From Ustulina deusta (Eukaryota > Ascomycota > Sordariomycetes > Xylariales > Xylariaceae): a stretch of 64,000 nucleotides of DNA. Made by a program: the position numbers and the translations under genes. The stretch lies in assembly GCA_023159155.1 (NCBI GenBank), contig JAJNNX010000014.1, forward strand, positions 496,001 to 560,000. The letters run 5' to 3'. Shown piece after piece: positions 1 to 11,463 of the stretch. Under the pieces are notes generated by a model, which searched no databases, was not told where the DNA came from, and saw only the letters and a list, made by a program, of their open reading frames with translations. Every line of letters starts with the position of its first letter. The first letter of the stretch is position 1.

Positions 1-1679
1 AGATAACTAAGAAGTGGCAGGGTAAGTTGGTCAGAACTTGTTTGAGGCCAATTCTGACCCTCTATAGGCAATCTAATTGACCCATTGAAGGTAGCCGGAA
101 GCAAGGCAAAGGGGTTCTTCAGCGGAAGTTTCGGAACAAGGCCGCGCAAAGAGAATCACAATACCGTCTCAACTCCATCTGCTGAGTTAAATGCCGGAAA
201 AGGTCAAAGCATCCCCGATGCCCTAAAAGAACTACAAAGCTGTGTCGAGAAATTCCAAAAAGAGGTCGATGTGGCCGTAATAGAAATGATTGGGAGCACC
301 AATGAAGATGTTCAAGGTGAGTAACATACTCAAGGTCTGACAGTGTTCTACTGCTACCGCAACTTGGACATGACTCTCAACTACCTACACAATCCTATGC
401 AGGGAATCCCCTAACATGATGCATTAGTTATGAAGCAAGCAGCAGTCTGGATGGCAAAGAGCTTTGGAGATTCAATGAAGAGAACGCAGTCCGTGGAAGA
501 TATGCTCATCGCAATCCAAAATACCTTGTGCCTAGTCTTGAAGAGCGATTCTTTCATCAACAACAGAACCGCGCAAGGTAAATACCAGCCAGGAACTTTC
601 CCAATCAGAGCTAACAAACTAGCGGAATAGTCGATCACAAAGAGATGGAACAGAGCAGACTTGAGCAAGTCGCGCGGTCGGAGCGCCGCCTCCAGAAGAA
701 CAATAATCGCGTAACATCAGAGTGGCTCTCCAGCCTTAAGGGTTTCGATTACGATCCGATGACAGATATCAAGGACTGCATCGAACACATCGAGAAGCTA
801 GACCGCAACGCAAAAAACGTTTCCGAACAGATCATGAGTTCAGAAGAGCTCAGTGACTGGCTTCAGGATACAGAGTCGGGCTTTCTCATGGTTAGCTTAG
901 AGCCGCCCCCAAGTGATCTGAATAATCCCCTGTCGTTTACGAGCGCTCTTTTAGCGATGACACTGCGGAGCACACAGAGGTTCCCCGTGTTAGCATTCTT
1001 CTGTATGCACCGCAACAACGAATTCGCAGCCGAGGAAAAGTCAGGACCCGTTGCCATGGTCAAAAGCCTTAATGGACAACTACTAGAATTCATGAACAGA
1101 AATCGAATCGCATCAAATGTCTCGCAACTAGAGAATAAGGGTTTCTTCTCTTCCTCCTCTAGGAAGAAGCTTGAGCAAGGGCTCTCGCTGCTACAGGCTC
1201 TACTGTCACTTTTACCAGCAGGTGACACGGTCTTTATTATCCTGGACTCCTTGTCATGCCTCTCCGGCAAAGAGGAAAGTGGTCGCAAGCTAATAAAATG
1301 TTTGGATCGGATTATCAAATCCCAGACGGATATTTCCATCAGGGTTTTAGCAACTGATCCCCTCGTGGATTCACCACTTAGGAAGATTGCACAGTGGCAG
1401 CTTCATATCCTAGACTCTGTCAGTGGTGCCGGCATTATTGAGACAGATGACGCCACTCAAAGAATTCGCAAAGGATTGGTGGATAGCCATGACAATGGTA
1501 ATCAGGGTGGCGCGGAAGATTCTGAGGATGATGAGGATGAGAGTGACGAAGAGCAAAAGGACGATAGCAGCGATGACAACAGCGACAACAACAGCGACAA
1601 CAACAACAACGACGACGACGACGACGACGATAACAACAACAACAGCAGCGATGACAACAGCGATGGCAGCAGCGACTAG
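1..1679 (+). CDS. P-loop-less STAND/NTPase-like fungal protein with acidic Asn/Asp/Ser tail, 5' partial
   Basis: The gene enters from the left edge. Four exons can be joined in frame: <1-21, 68-316, 428-577 and 631-1679 (stop TAG). All three introns are phase 1, start with GTAAGT, GTGAGT or GTAAAT, and have CTGAC/CTAAC branch-like sites. The large last exon carries a block (PLSFTSALLAM...VLAFFCMH) and a hydrophobic Walker-B-like strand (TVFIILDSLSCL) followed by RVLATDP. This resembles fungal proteins built like the NTPase core of STAND/NACHT proteins. No GxxxxGK[ST] P-loop is visible in the part present, so nucleotide binding is doubtful. The C-terminus is a low-complexity run of Asp, Asn and Ser of about 55 residues. 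The family likeness is from memory and the function is unknown; the missing 5' end could hold another domain. Confidence 0.7.
1545..1676 (+). repeat. GAC/AAC/AGC trinucleotide low-complexity tract in coding sequence
   Basis: Imperfect runs of GAC, AAC and AGC codons encode the Asp/Asn/Ser tail of the preceding gene, up to its stop codon. The tract also opens spurious long frames on the opposite strand rich in Val/Ala or Cys/Arg, which are not genes. Confidence 0.9.
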
Positions 1680-3681
1680 ATAGTGAAGTGGTGTGAGTGA
1701 GAAAAGAGTGGCTTGAAAGGGGAAAAAGCCACCTTGTGGCTTTACATACAGGAAGCATAAAAACCCCCAAAAGCGCCGTGTTGCTGTAACATGTAGGAAA
1801 CAACCAACCACTCCTTAGTTAGCGTTCGCGTTCAATTAAGAATTTCCATTTCCTCTTGATTGCCTGGTTCCCCAATACTAAATTCAAGAATTATTCCAGC
1901 CTCTCCAAGAATAAGGATGAGGTAAGAGCCCCCTTTCTATAGATATGACCGACATGCTCTCGCCTACTTCACTAGAACGACGAGGATAAAAATGGGGACG
2001 GGGAGTAGGTAGGAGGAGGATGAATGATATGTATATTTACCGTCTGAAAAGTTCTCATCTATGCACTCAACAGTCACTACCTACACAAAAGAGGGTTTGG
2101 GAACGCATATATTGTTGGGAGAGCATGAGCCGCGATAGGACAAGCTTAGCCGGTCTGCCAACCGCCCACGCTCATGCCCAAATATTGTTCACTTCTTTCC
2201 CTCTAGCCATAGGCCTGACCTTGCCGGTATGCCGCGCGGGACGGCCGAATACCGTACCAGGTTAGGTCTGTGACCTCAGGAAGGAGGGTGTGGTGTGCAT
2301 TTGCCGTACTTTTCTATCTAGAGTACGCGCTTGGTTCGGCCGGCCGGCCGGCCGGGGAGCCTCCAAGTCGAAACCAAGAACATAAACTAGAAGAAATACG
2401 CGATTTTGGAAAAACCTCCCGTTCATTTGTGTGCCCCCGTTTGCAGAGGGGAAAACCCAATAATACCACACGTAACCTAGACCAAAATTGACGCGCTGCC
2501 CGTTGTAGGCACGGCCGTGAAACGAGTGGTGAAGAGGAGAGGAATCTCTTCGCGCTTAAGCGTGTGCTGCCGACCCCTTATAAAGAGGTCAGTGGTCCGT
2601 ACAAAGCTAGGCCTGTTGGGTCATAGAACCACTTAGCCAATGATCTCTCACGTGGCCTCTAAACAGAACGGTAAAATATTCCCCTACTTCTATAATTGGG
2701 TAATATTCTTTCACGCAATAAGATTCAGGTCAGAAGCTATGTTTGGCATGGTATCGGATTACGGCTTAGTATTTGAGCTGGATAACCATCTTACAAATGA
2801 ACATCAGTTGTTACTCATAAGATCGTTTAAACGATCGGGTTAGTATAGTGCTCATCTGCGAAGAGGAAGTGATTTTCATATCAGTCATTCATGAATTACT
2901 ATGTAGGTAATTGGTATCGGCGTGAGTAGCCAGCTTAACAAAGGTGGTTGCCCCGGATGCAGCCTCATAGTTACAGCCCACGTACACCACAGGTCCATCT
3001 GTCTCCTCTCGTCCGTCGTATGAACATGTACTTGCATCCGCTGACCTCTTTACCTTCCACAACTCTTGTGTAGACATGTAGCTAGTATTTCTTAACACAC
3101 TCTGCAACCCGAGTGAAACCGAGCTTTTCAGAGGGAGAATAACATAGATTATACATTCATCGCTTTTCCCAAACGATATGTACCCCCCAACACCTCCTGA
3201 AAAACAAATAAGCGGGGTATATAGATCTAACAACGAAGAGAAAAGACACCGCAAAGCTATGTCAACAGTGATCCAAGGACCAATTGAACCATTCGTCTTA
3301 GCAGACCTTGCAGGCAAAGGCTGCATGCCAGTGGGACTGTGGCAACAAAACCCTTAGCCCTGGGCGGTCGATTTTAAGATCGAAAAATGTTACTCGCGTA
3401 TAACTGAATGCGGTAAGGCTGTCTATCGCAAGAATACGAGATGCTTCGTCTATGCCGATGAGATTGTTGCCAAGATGCCAATCAAGATGCCGGCAGATCA
3501 GCAGCAACTGAATGTGTCCCTGTTTCGTGAGGGGCGCCGGAGAAAGGGATGATATTTTATCATCTGGGATCAAGTTGGGGTGGCATGGCTTCATGTGAGA
3601 CCTGAAACTCCAAAGAAATGCAACCCAAAGTTCCTTCATCTGTCTTGTGATGGTCAAGAATGAAAACACAAGCTAGATTCT
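1680..3681. other. Intergenic, 2.0 kb, with possible decayed coding remnants
   Basis: This is the space between the two convergent genes. It holds a CGGC tandem palindrome at 2337-2355. On the minus strand between about 2889 and 3669, two open stretches look more protein-like than chance. One contains an acceptor-like site (TTTTCAG near 3200) followed by a Gly-rich start, ending in a Cys/Asp/Tyr-rich segment; the other contains RHLDWHLGNN. I could not join them into a convincing gene or recognise a family, so they are noted as possible relics only. Confidence 0.35.
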
Positions 3682-5541
3682 TCATGTGTGACCTTCTGGG
3701 TGTGCAATTTCACCCGTTTCGGTAGACCCGTCTCCGTCGATGGTTTTTCGCCAATGGTCTGGAAGACATACACAAACCAAAGGGAATGCTTTGATCTCAG
3801 TACCAACGGCAGGCGACGTGTCACGTCCATGGCCAGAGGCATTCGAGACACCACTATCCCTCTGCATCTGCCGTTGCGCATCCCAGTCTTCGGCTCGTTC
3901 ATCCAGCAGAATACCAGTAGCCCAGCCATCATCCCAGATGCCTACCACCTTCAACATATCACCACGCTCTAGCGAAAACTCGTCGTTCGCACGAGGTTGA
4001 TATGCCCAGAGTACGGCTACCCGCTCTCCTGGGTGGATGTCATCCCGTGAGTAGTAATCCTTAAAAAATGGAAGCTGCTCAGACTGTTGACTATTGACAC
4101 CTGGTGGTGAAGACATCCCTCCTGCACTAGTCGGAGAATGAGGATCTTCACCTGCCATTACGGAATTGCTGGACAATGAGCCGTGCCTGCGAACAGTTGT
4201 GGGTGGCGGGCGTAGAACACCAACGCGACCCTCTGGTCCAGGGCTCTCTGCAAGGGAATCGGACGATGACTGATTATCACCCCTTCTCCTTCCGGTAATG
4301 GACCCGGCTGCGGCACCTGCGGCGGCTACACCCACAGAAGCGGCTCCTCGAGAGCTCCCGTGTCGCGAGCCAGCTTGTCGTGAAGGTGAGCCACCCAAGT
4401 GCCCCTCCAAGGCGGACATGCGTGCAATTCTACCACCGGGAAGCACCTCATATCCTTCAGGTGGCGTGGTCGGTACTGACTGACTGGCTGGTCCTTTCCT
4501 AGTGGGGGATGGTTGGTTAAAAATAGTCTCTTTCTCATTTTCTTGTTGTTTCCGACGATGTCGAAGGCAGAAAAATAGTAAGAGTCCTATAAGTAGCGCG
4601 CCTGCTACCGATCCTATGACAACGCCAGCAATTGCGCCCCCAGAAAGTCCATGTCCTGCAGTTGATGCCCCAGGTGTGGCTGTACCTGTGGGACTGCTAG
4701 TAGCAGTCGGAGTTACAGAGGTGAAATTCTGCGGTATAATGGTTGGCAAAACTACACCTGCGCATCTCTCCTCTGCATTGGAGTTGTAACAACAGGTGTC
4801 TGTTGAATTGATGCCCCCAGAGGCACAGTACGAACACAGTCCAAATGTACCATCTCCATAGCCGCAATTGTCTGGTTCGTTGCTAGAAGCTTGTACACAG
4901 CTGGTAGGCGATAACGCGTCTGCTGGCAAAGCACAGACCTCGAAGTCTGATCGAATCTGAGTTTGGGCGTTGCTTCCTGGCGTCGGGCAAAGGCTCGGGC
5001 TAGCCACAATGTACTCCTCACTCTGGGCGAAGTCAGCACAGTCGGGAGCACACAAGGGCCGCTTAGCATCATCCGACATCTCGCAGAATGGTATTGAGTT
5101 CTGGACAATCCCATTGCAGAGAACAGATGTAGTGAAGCGCGCATAGAGATCGTCGTCTGATGAATTAATGGCCCCACACCCGAGCAGCGTTTGATACTGT
5201 CGTGTCCGCCATTCACCCGCTACATACTGGCTCAGCTGCGAATCAAATGTATCGACATCGTTAACAACTGTGAGGAAAGAGCTAGGCACCACACGTCAGC
5301 ATTGCCTGGCAGTGGTAAACTGGATGCGATATTCTTACAATAAGTCTGTCACGTTCTTATCTGTTGATACATATGCAGAGCTAAAAGCTGGGCATGTAGT
5401 AGAACCCTTTAACTGGATGCAGGCAGGTTGCTCTTGTGCCATGGCGAGCTGTGCCGAGGCAATCATGCACACGACTAGCCCTTTAGCACGCCATACATGG
5501 CTTTTCGGGGTACGAATTGTGGCCGAGTGATTCGAGGCCAT
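3682..5541 (-). CDS. Single-pass membrane protein: Cys-rich ectodomain, TM segment, cytoplasmic SH3 domain
   Basis: Two exons, 5339-5541 and 3682-5281, are joined by a 57-nt phase-2 intron (GTAAGA...GCTGAC...CTAG), giving a 600-residue protein. The N-terminus has a signal peptide ending near AMAQ (residue ~36). A Cys-rich extracellular region (~40-245) includes the motif CGYGDGTFGLCSYC, followed by a Ser/Thr/Pro linker. One TM helix lies at ~281-306, followed by a basic stop-transfer RHRRK. Next comes a long Ser/Gly/Ala/Pro-rich cytoplasmic region, then an SH3 domain (~487-574: VAVLWAYQPRANDEFSLERGD, WDDGWATG, FPLVCV). The layout resembles yeast Fus1-type and other fungal SH3 membrane proteins. 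A role in cell-surface sensing or polarised assembly through proline-rich partners is inference. Confidence 0.88.
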
Positions 5542-8500
5542 GATGGATTTGTGTCGTCAAGAAAACGGCAATTTCTTGACGAGCTGTGGGCAATCGTGTG
5601 GTCCGCGTCGAGGAAAATAGGCGGTTTCACAAAAGCACCATATTCTGGCCCAGTTGTTCCTCCTTTCAGCTGGCGCCTTAACGAGGATTGGGCCTCTTCC
5701 AACAACCGCTGTGTCTGGAGCTGGCTAGATGCTGTAGGTGAGAAGTATTCAGAAAGAGTAGAATCCTGAGACTGTTCGTAATTGTGCGTGTTGGTTGAAT
5801 TAATTCGGTGCCGTAATTAGGGGAGAAGATGGTTCTGCAAGCAACTCGTAAAAAACAAAAGCGAATGTGAGGAAAAGTGAGTGTTGTGTGTTGGGAGTCA
5901 AAGGTGGTTGTGACTATTAGGCGCGCTCAAGTGAGGTATGTTGTTGTTGAGGACGGCGGATGACGAAAGAAGGTCTGCAGTTGGAGAAGGTGAGGTCGAC
6001 TCGAAGAGGGCTAGGAAAGAATTGACGGGGAACGGATCTGGTCTTGACTGTTCTTGCAGCTGGTCCGGCGAGGGCAGCAGCACGCATTCAGGACACGGGC
6101 CGGAAGAGTTGCAATGAGGTGGTGTCTGCAAACACTGGCAGGTCAAACGGAGGGCTGCAAGGCAATCAATCGACCGATGCGCGACGGGGTGCGGTCGAGG
6201 AAGGATGAAAAATATTACTACTAACAGAGAATCCGAGGTTAGGAGGAAGAAGAGAATGCGCACGCACGCAGGTCACAGCAACGGACCATGCAACCGCTGA
6301 GGTGCCTGGCGGAGAGTGTTGAGTGTGCTGGTGGAGGAGAGAATCAAATGTGAGTTTTGAGGTTGGAAAGGTTGGCCCAGAGGATAGCTGGTTGAGGTAC
6401 CTTACCTACCGATCAGCAGCTCGGCTTCTGCTCAGCAATACCTCGCTACAGAGGTTAGTAGGTAGGCAGGTAGCCTACCTTACCCGCCTATGTCAAAAGA
6501 AACGTGCGTGGGAAAGGAGACAATGGACCACAACTGTCCACTTTAGGACTAGCGTCTGTTTGCTCCAGCCAAGTCACTGCTGTTAAGGGTGCTTATCGGA
6601 CGACATGCGCTGTCATCTTGGCAAGTTCCCACGCCAACGCAAGGATGCCTACAGGTAATGTGCACTTGTGTATTGGGAAAGGTATTACAGCCGCCTATAA
6701 TAATCTAGTGACAATGCATCTGTCCAACTGTCATTGCACCAGAAGACTCAAAGTGAACACATTGTGTATCAAGAGCCTTGCAGCACAACATTGCAGTGGT
6801 TAGCAGTGTACCTATGTACCTTCTCTAGCATACATAGATGTACTGTTGCGGTATATCTCTATCTTTAAACACTCCAAATCATCGATGCGACATTAATACA
6901 ACGCACTTAAACCCAAGATCCCTGTCTATTCAAGCTAGAGTCCGGCTGGAGCTAGGTAAGATATAGTAACGCTTTAATGTGCATTGAAATTACCAAACAG
7001 GGGTCAACCAATCGTGGATGGGGACTGCTTCCAGAACCAGCAAGACATCGGGGACTAGTGTAGTTCCGGGAAACTCAACGTTGGACCAGGACCTTCGCTC
7101 GGGCTCTTGTCAGATCCAGATCCAGCATTCTAAAACCAGGTTTCCAGTACGGTAGTGGACTGCGTACAGTTACCGACTATTAGATGTCCATATCCAGCTA
7201 TTATGAGATAGAGACAAGTACCTATCAGTAATGTTATGGGAAGCAAAATTGAAGATGGGTGAGCTTGTGGTGTCTTATGCAGCCATCTTTTTTTTCGGTT
7301 GGTTTGCAGCATTGGCAGTGAACACTACCCAACGTATACGGCATCAACAAAGGCTTCAACCTTGTAAACTAAGCCGTCATCTGGTAGGTAGTCTGTGGTA
7401 GGTACCTAGTGTACACAGCTGCCAGTCAATGTTTCTTCTCGAATAGCATCGCTTCACACCCGAATCAATACGCGCCGAAATATGCTCACACGAGCACAGG
7501 CAAATAATTGGCGTGTAGCACAACCCAATGATGCATTATGTGCGTCGGTCCTCCATTACCTGCAGTGTATTTCGGAATAGTGATGGTACTAGCAATACCT
7601 AGGTACTACAACTATTGCCGAGTGTAGTCATTGACATGTCAACCTCATCGCCTTCGTAGCGTGACCTTTGCAAGATGTCAGACATGCTAGATGTCCCTAC
7701 CTATTATTTTTTTCGTCGATCGACGCACAGAGCCTCTCAGGTACACTTACACTACATGTCGGCATTCTAGACTAGGCTAGATAAGTACCTTGGTAACGTA
7801 TTGCCATTGGAGCACATCAATCAATGCATTTGGTTGTTGGCAAGTTGAAACTAACCCTCTTCAGTCTCAGCCGGGAGATTACTCTTGTTTCAGTTTGTAT
7901 ACATAGTACCAGTTATTACCATTGCTTATTTTGTCATAGGCGATTTGCATCAGATTGGAAGTGGAAAGCTGTTTCACCTCCGCGGCTCGTTTTATTGTGC
8001 AGACTTAATCTTCCCGACTGAACGAAGGGCAGCCCCAAACCTTGCGCCACCTGCTCATCTCGGCGACCGAGAGAACACGCCCAAAACACTAAATTCAGCC
8101 AAGGGCGACCGACGACATGGTTACGATCAGGATCTTTATTGACAATGTTCTTTCGTATCTCCCATTCTGCAGGTTTGCGATAGCTACCACCCACGCCCGA
8201 TCCGCCGAGGCCTTGTTTCATGCCTTCGGGATATCGTAGCCAAGCATCCAGGTCCCATGCCTGTGAGAGAAGAACCGATGCGACTCATTGAGGGCCGAGT
8301 CAAGGGTTAAATCGCGGATAGGAGCAAGCTACAGATCGTTTCTGCATCTTGAACTCCGCATGGAGTGTGGTCATTGTCGCATCAAGCATCGTACGCATAC
8401 CGAGTATAGAGGTCACTCCGCAGCTCGCTTGAGCAGGGTGCCAAACGTTGAGGTTCGATCAAACGATGCCTGCTGCAATAGGGAAGAGTAGGTATTCCTC

Positions 8501-10552
8501 GTGTGCGGCCTCATGGTTTGCTGCATGACATTTTCGGTTTGCAGGTAGAATCGTCTTTGGGGATCTGACGCGTAGGCTCTCCCAGACCACTTGCAGGAGC
8601 AGCTTGGTTCATCGGTGTTGTGTGACAATCAACTATCCTGCTGATTCGCTCTGGGATATAGGTCGATATTGCTGGACACCTGAGATGTCGAGCCTCAACG
8701 TGCTTACCTATGGCGTAAGCAATTCATAAGACAAATTCTGGCCAGTAAAACATGCCTGCCTCGATATTGGCAGTTCTGAGCGGTTCATCGCCAGGTCGAG
8801 GTGGTTACTACGCCAGCAAGTGAATCTCGTTTCGAATCGAAGATCTAACGTCAAATTCATGCATTCGCATGATGAACCGTGCCTTGTGCTTCTTTGCCGG
8901 GCGCAAGCTGGATTGCAAGGTGTTTCGTCTACGTTCCCTAGCCTAGACTCAGATCTTGTTGAACTAGCCTCGTCCGTGCATATCTCCGTTTCGAAGGATT
9001 GACGAAGAGCTTTCGGTCGCATTTCCCCAGACTTGCCCGCCAGTGTGGGTGACGATAAGCTTATGTATGTCTGGTGTCAGCTTACCAACCCGTGCTGTCG
9101 GACAACCCCTAGTCGACGCTGCCACCTGTTCGAGATGCTGCACCCCGCGATGTTTCCAACATCCCGTTTGCAACCCAACTATAGATTTATTCCCAACTGG
9201 GAACTCAGCAAGGCGGCGTATGCATTGTTTCACCTTGTAGCCCCCATTGTAGTCAAACTCCTCGTGGGGTTTCTCAGGAAAACACATGGTAGGATTATTT
9301 TAATTAAGTGTTAGGCCAATCTCCGAGTTATTGTCCGTCGGTCGATACACTAGCCCGTGTCTCGGCAAATTCAACTGTGATAGACCGGCCAGCTCTACAC
9401 TAACAGAGAAGGGTTTTCCACCGCTTCTTCCGCGCTGTACAACTCGATGATGCGATGACTCTGTCGCCATCGCTACACTTCAACCGCCTGCGCCACTTAT
9501 CTCAATGCGCTAAGCAGAGGAAGAACAAGGATCGAAATAATGCCGGTGCAGTGCATATGGATCAGCTGCGAATTCCAGGGGGCACATCAACGAATAGGCT
9601 TGGAATAACCTAGCTGAGCCCGTTTCCTCAGATCATATCTAAAAATCTTAAAGGAGTCGTTTCATGCGCTGCTCGCGATATCGGACTCTGCGCCTCAGAA
9701 GGCAAGGGGTATGGGAATACCTAGTGGAGGGTCGGATGTCTTGGTGATAAAGTCGGGGGGAGAGCCTGTGAGTTAGGTAGTACACGATGGCGGCAATTAA
9801 TTCGCTGTTCAAGGAATGTAACAATACTATGAGAGGATAAGGATCGATATCCAATCCATGCACCATTATGAGATTGTAGCGACAAACCAAATTCTGAGCG
9901 TAGAAATATTGCGGTTCGTCTCTGGCCTCTGGACAGGCTGTATCGCAATCAATCTACTTCCGTTGCGGTAAATAAATTCGCTAATCTGTCCCCACAAACC
10001 AGTCATTTCGTAACATCCAAAGAGAAGGGCGAACATGGACGTGTCTGTCGTTACTTTACTAGAATTACATATTTAACACTGCAAAGCCGGCAGTGGTCGT
10101 ATCATACCTCTAGATCATAGCTCATTGGTATAATAGATCAGTAATTAGATTTCACTCAGTAACACCCCGCCTATGTATGCTTCGCCTTCTTTGACTGGTT
10201 GATATTCATTGAAGAAAAAAAAAGTAATGAAATCCTCGTGTACAACGTCCTGGTCACAGTCCTTGGCCGAAGGACGAAAACCCACCACAAGCCGTATCAG
10301 CTCTTGCAAACCAGCTCTTCGATGACAGCTGAACAGGCTTGTCGAAGATTCGACATCGTCGGATTACGTATCGCGGGGCTCGATCTTGAGGGCATCAGTG
10401 GGTATAGACAGGAATGCCCGCGCGGTGTCACTGATCTCGCGCATAGTCGACGTTACTTTCTCCTTTGAACCAAGTGCAAGCTTTCCCGCTTTGTGGAATC
10501 CTCTATTTCTTTTATCAAAGTATACATATGTATATGGTGATGATGGCCATGC
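5542..10552. other. Long intergenic region, 5.0 kb, no firm gene
   Basis: The first ~800 bp upstream of the SH3 gene is rich in pyrimidines on the gene strand and probably holds its promoter and 5' leader. Further on there are many short TAGGTAGGTACC-type runs (for example 6397-6482 and 7381-7410), common in intergenic DNA of Sordariomycetes. A possible minus-strand coding remnant lies at 7934-8640. No tRNA, rRNA or intact protein family was recognised. Confidence 0.5.
7934..8640 (-). pseudogene. Possible decayed protein-coding remnant, family not recognised
   Basis: On the minus strand a protein-like segment reads WDLDAWLRYPEGMKQGLGG followed by a Gly/Ser/Tyr and Trp-Glu-rich stretch, without a start codon in a usable position. 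Upstream, in another frame, is a segment with MNQAAPASGLGEPTRQIP. No intron joins them cleanly and stops lie between. Composition is not AT-rich, so RIP is not an obvious cause. This could be a multi-exon gene I failed to resolve, a relic, or chance. Confidence 0.2.
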
Positions 10553-11009
10553 CTAAGAATCGCCTTTGTTCGCCTTCTGTGCCGCCTCGTGCTCCTTAAT
10601 CTGCTTGCTCCAGCTGTGGGACCATTGTTAGTACCGATCGACGGCAATAGAACGGCCATGGAGACGTGTCTCTGGAAGATGGATGGGGGACGTACTATCG
10701 GCTAGGGAAGAATCGGCCGGGCTCGGGCATCTTGTGTCGGTATTCGCGCTCGGCGCTCAGGGTCCATGCCAGGGCTGTGATGCCGAAGATGACTCCCATG
10801 AAGACGGCAGTGTTGGCTTTCCAGTTGGCGGGTTGCGCGTACCAGCCACCGGCGGGCGACCAGACGTGCTTGGGGTATCTAGTTCGACATTAGGACTCGG
10901 CTGGAATATGCGGAGGGTATTTCAGTTGTCTTACGGGACTCGAGGACCACCACCCTAGTGCGTGTCAGCTGTACATCCGAAACAAGGCGCGGTTCTGTGT
11001 GCTCACCAT
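10553..11009 (-). CDS. Small mitochondrial membrane protein, probable respiratory complex I accessory subunit
   Basis: Four exons assemble without ambiguity: 11007-11009 (only the ATG), 10935-10954, 10696-10878 and 10553-10613. The introns are 52, 56 and 82 nt, the last with a perfect TACTAAC branch site. The product is 88 residues: MGGGPRVPYPKHVWSPAGGW..., one hydrophobic helix (TAVFMGVIFGITALAW, ~31-46), the motif KMPEPGRFFPSRYW, and a charged tail ending KANKGDS. Size, single TM helix and the W-S-P-A-G-G-W motif fit a conserved ascomycete mitochondrial protein usually annotated as a small NADH:ubiquinone oxidoreductase subunit; which numbered subunit is uncertain. It is divergent to the mL44 gene, another mitochondrial gene. 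None of its exons is long enough to be found by simple ORF calling. Confidence 0.8.
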
Positions 11010-11463
11010 CTTGTTATCGTGCGATGGCGATGAATGGGATCTCGGCGGCTCAACTGGGGTCAATTGCGAGAATGAGGGTTACTTGAAGCTGTCGTTCGCC
11101 ATAAATCGACGAGCTCTCCGAGGCAGAGACACACAGGCCGTAGCTCGAACGGAGGGTGCCAGACCGGACCCACCTTGGACCGGGAGGTGGCCAATAGTTA
11201 GTCCGCTACTTCCACGTTCTGTCGGCTGTCTCAGTGGGTCCGGCGCGCACGGTCCAGTGCCAGCGGGTCCCTGATTGAACGTCGAGCTTCTACTGACCGA
11301 CGGCGCTATCAGCTTGGCCAGTCTTCGTCTCAGAAACTTTTTCTGGGCCAGACACGAGACAGCACCCACGAGCCCTCCTCGAGATACCCCGGCGGCCCAG
11401 CCTCGTGTCTCGGCAGACTGCACGATTCTACCTCGTTGGGATGAGGCATTTGGTCCATTGAAC
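11010..11463. promoter_or_regulatory. Shared divergent promoter region of two mitochondrial-protein genes
   Basis: 454 bp separate the start codons of the minus-strand complex-I-like gene and the plus-strand mL44 gene, so both promoters and 5' leaders must lie here. No clear TATA box is seen. The open frame of mL44 runs upstream to 11275, but only from a TTG codon and without the mitochondrial-type N-terminus, so it is treated as leader. Co-regulation is inferred from geometry and shared organelle. Confidence 0.6.

Noticed and set aside
1410..1811. Long minus-strand frames opposite the acidic tail
   Set aside because: Val/Ala- or Cys/Arg-rich products are the reverse reading of the GAC/AAC repeat; the plus-strand frame is supported by three in-frame introns.
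2337..2355. CGGC tandem palindrome as a regulatory element
   Set aside because: It is a simple GC-rich repeat far from any supported promoter; no evidence of function.
5898..6263. 121-codon minus-strand ORF upstream of the SH3 gene
   Set aside because: Pyrimidine-rich leader DNA gives Leu/Pro/Ser text; no domain or splice link to the SH3 gene.
11275..11463. Upstream extension of mL44
   Set aside because: The frame is open only from a TTG; the mitochondrial presequence begins at the ATG at 11,464.
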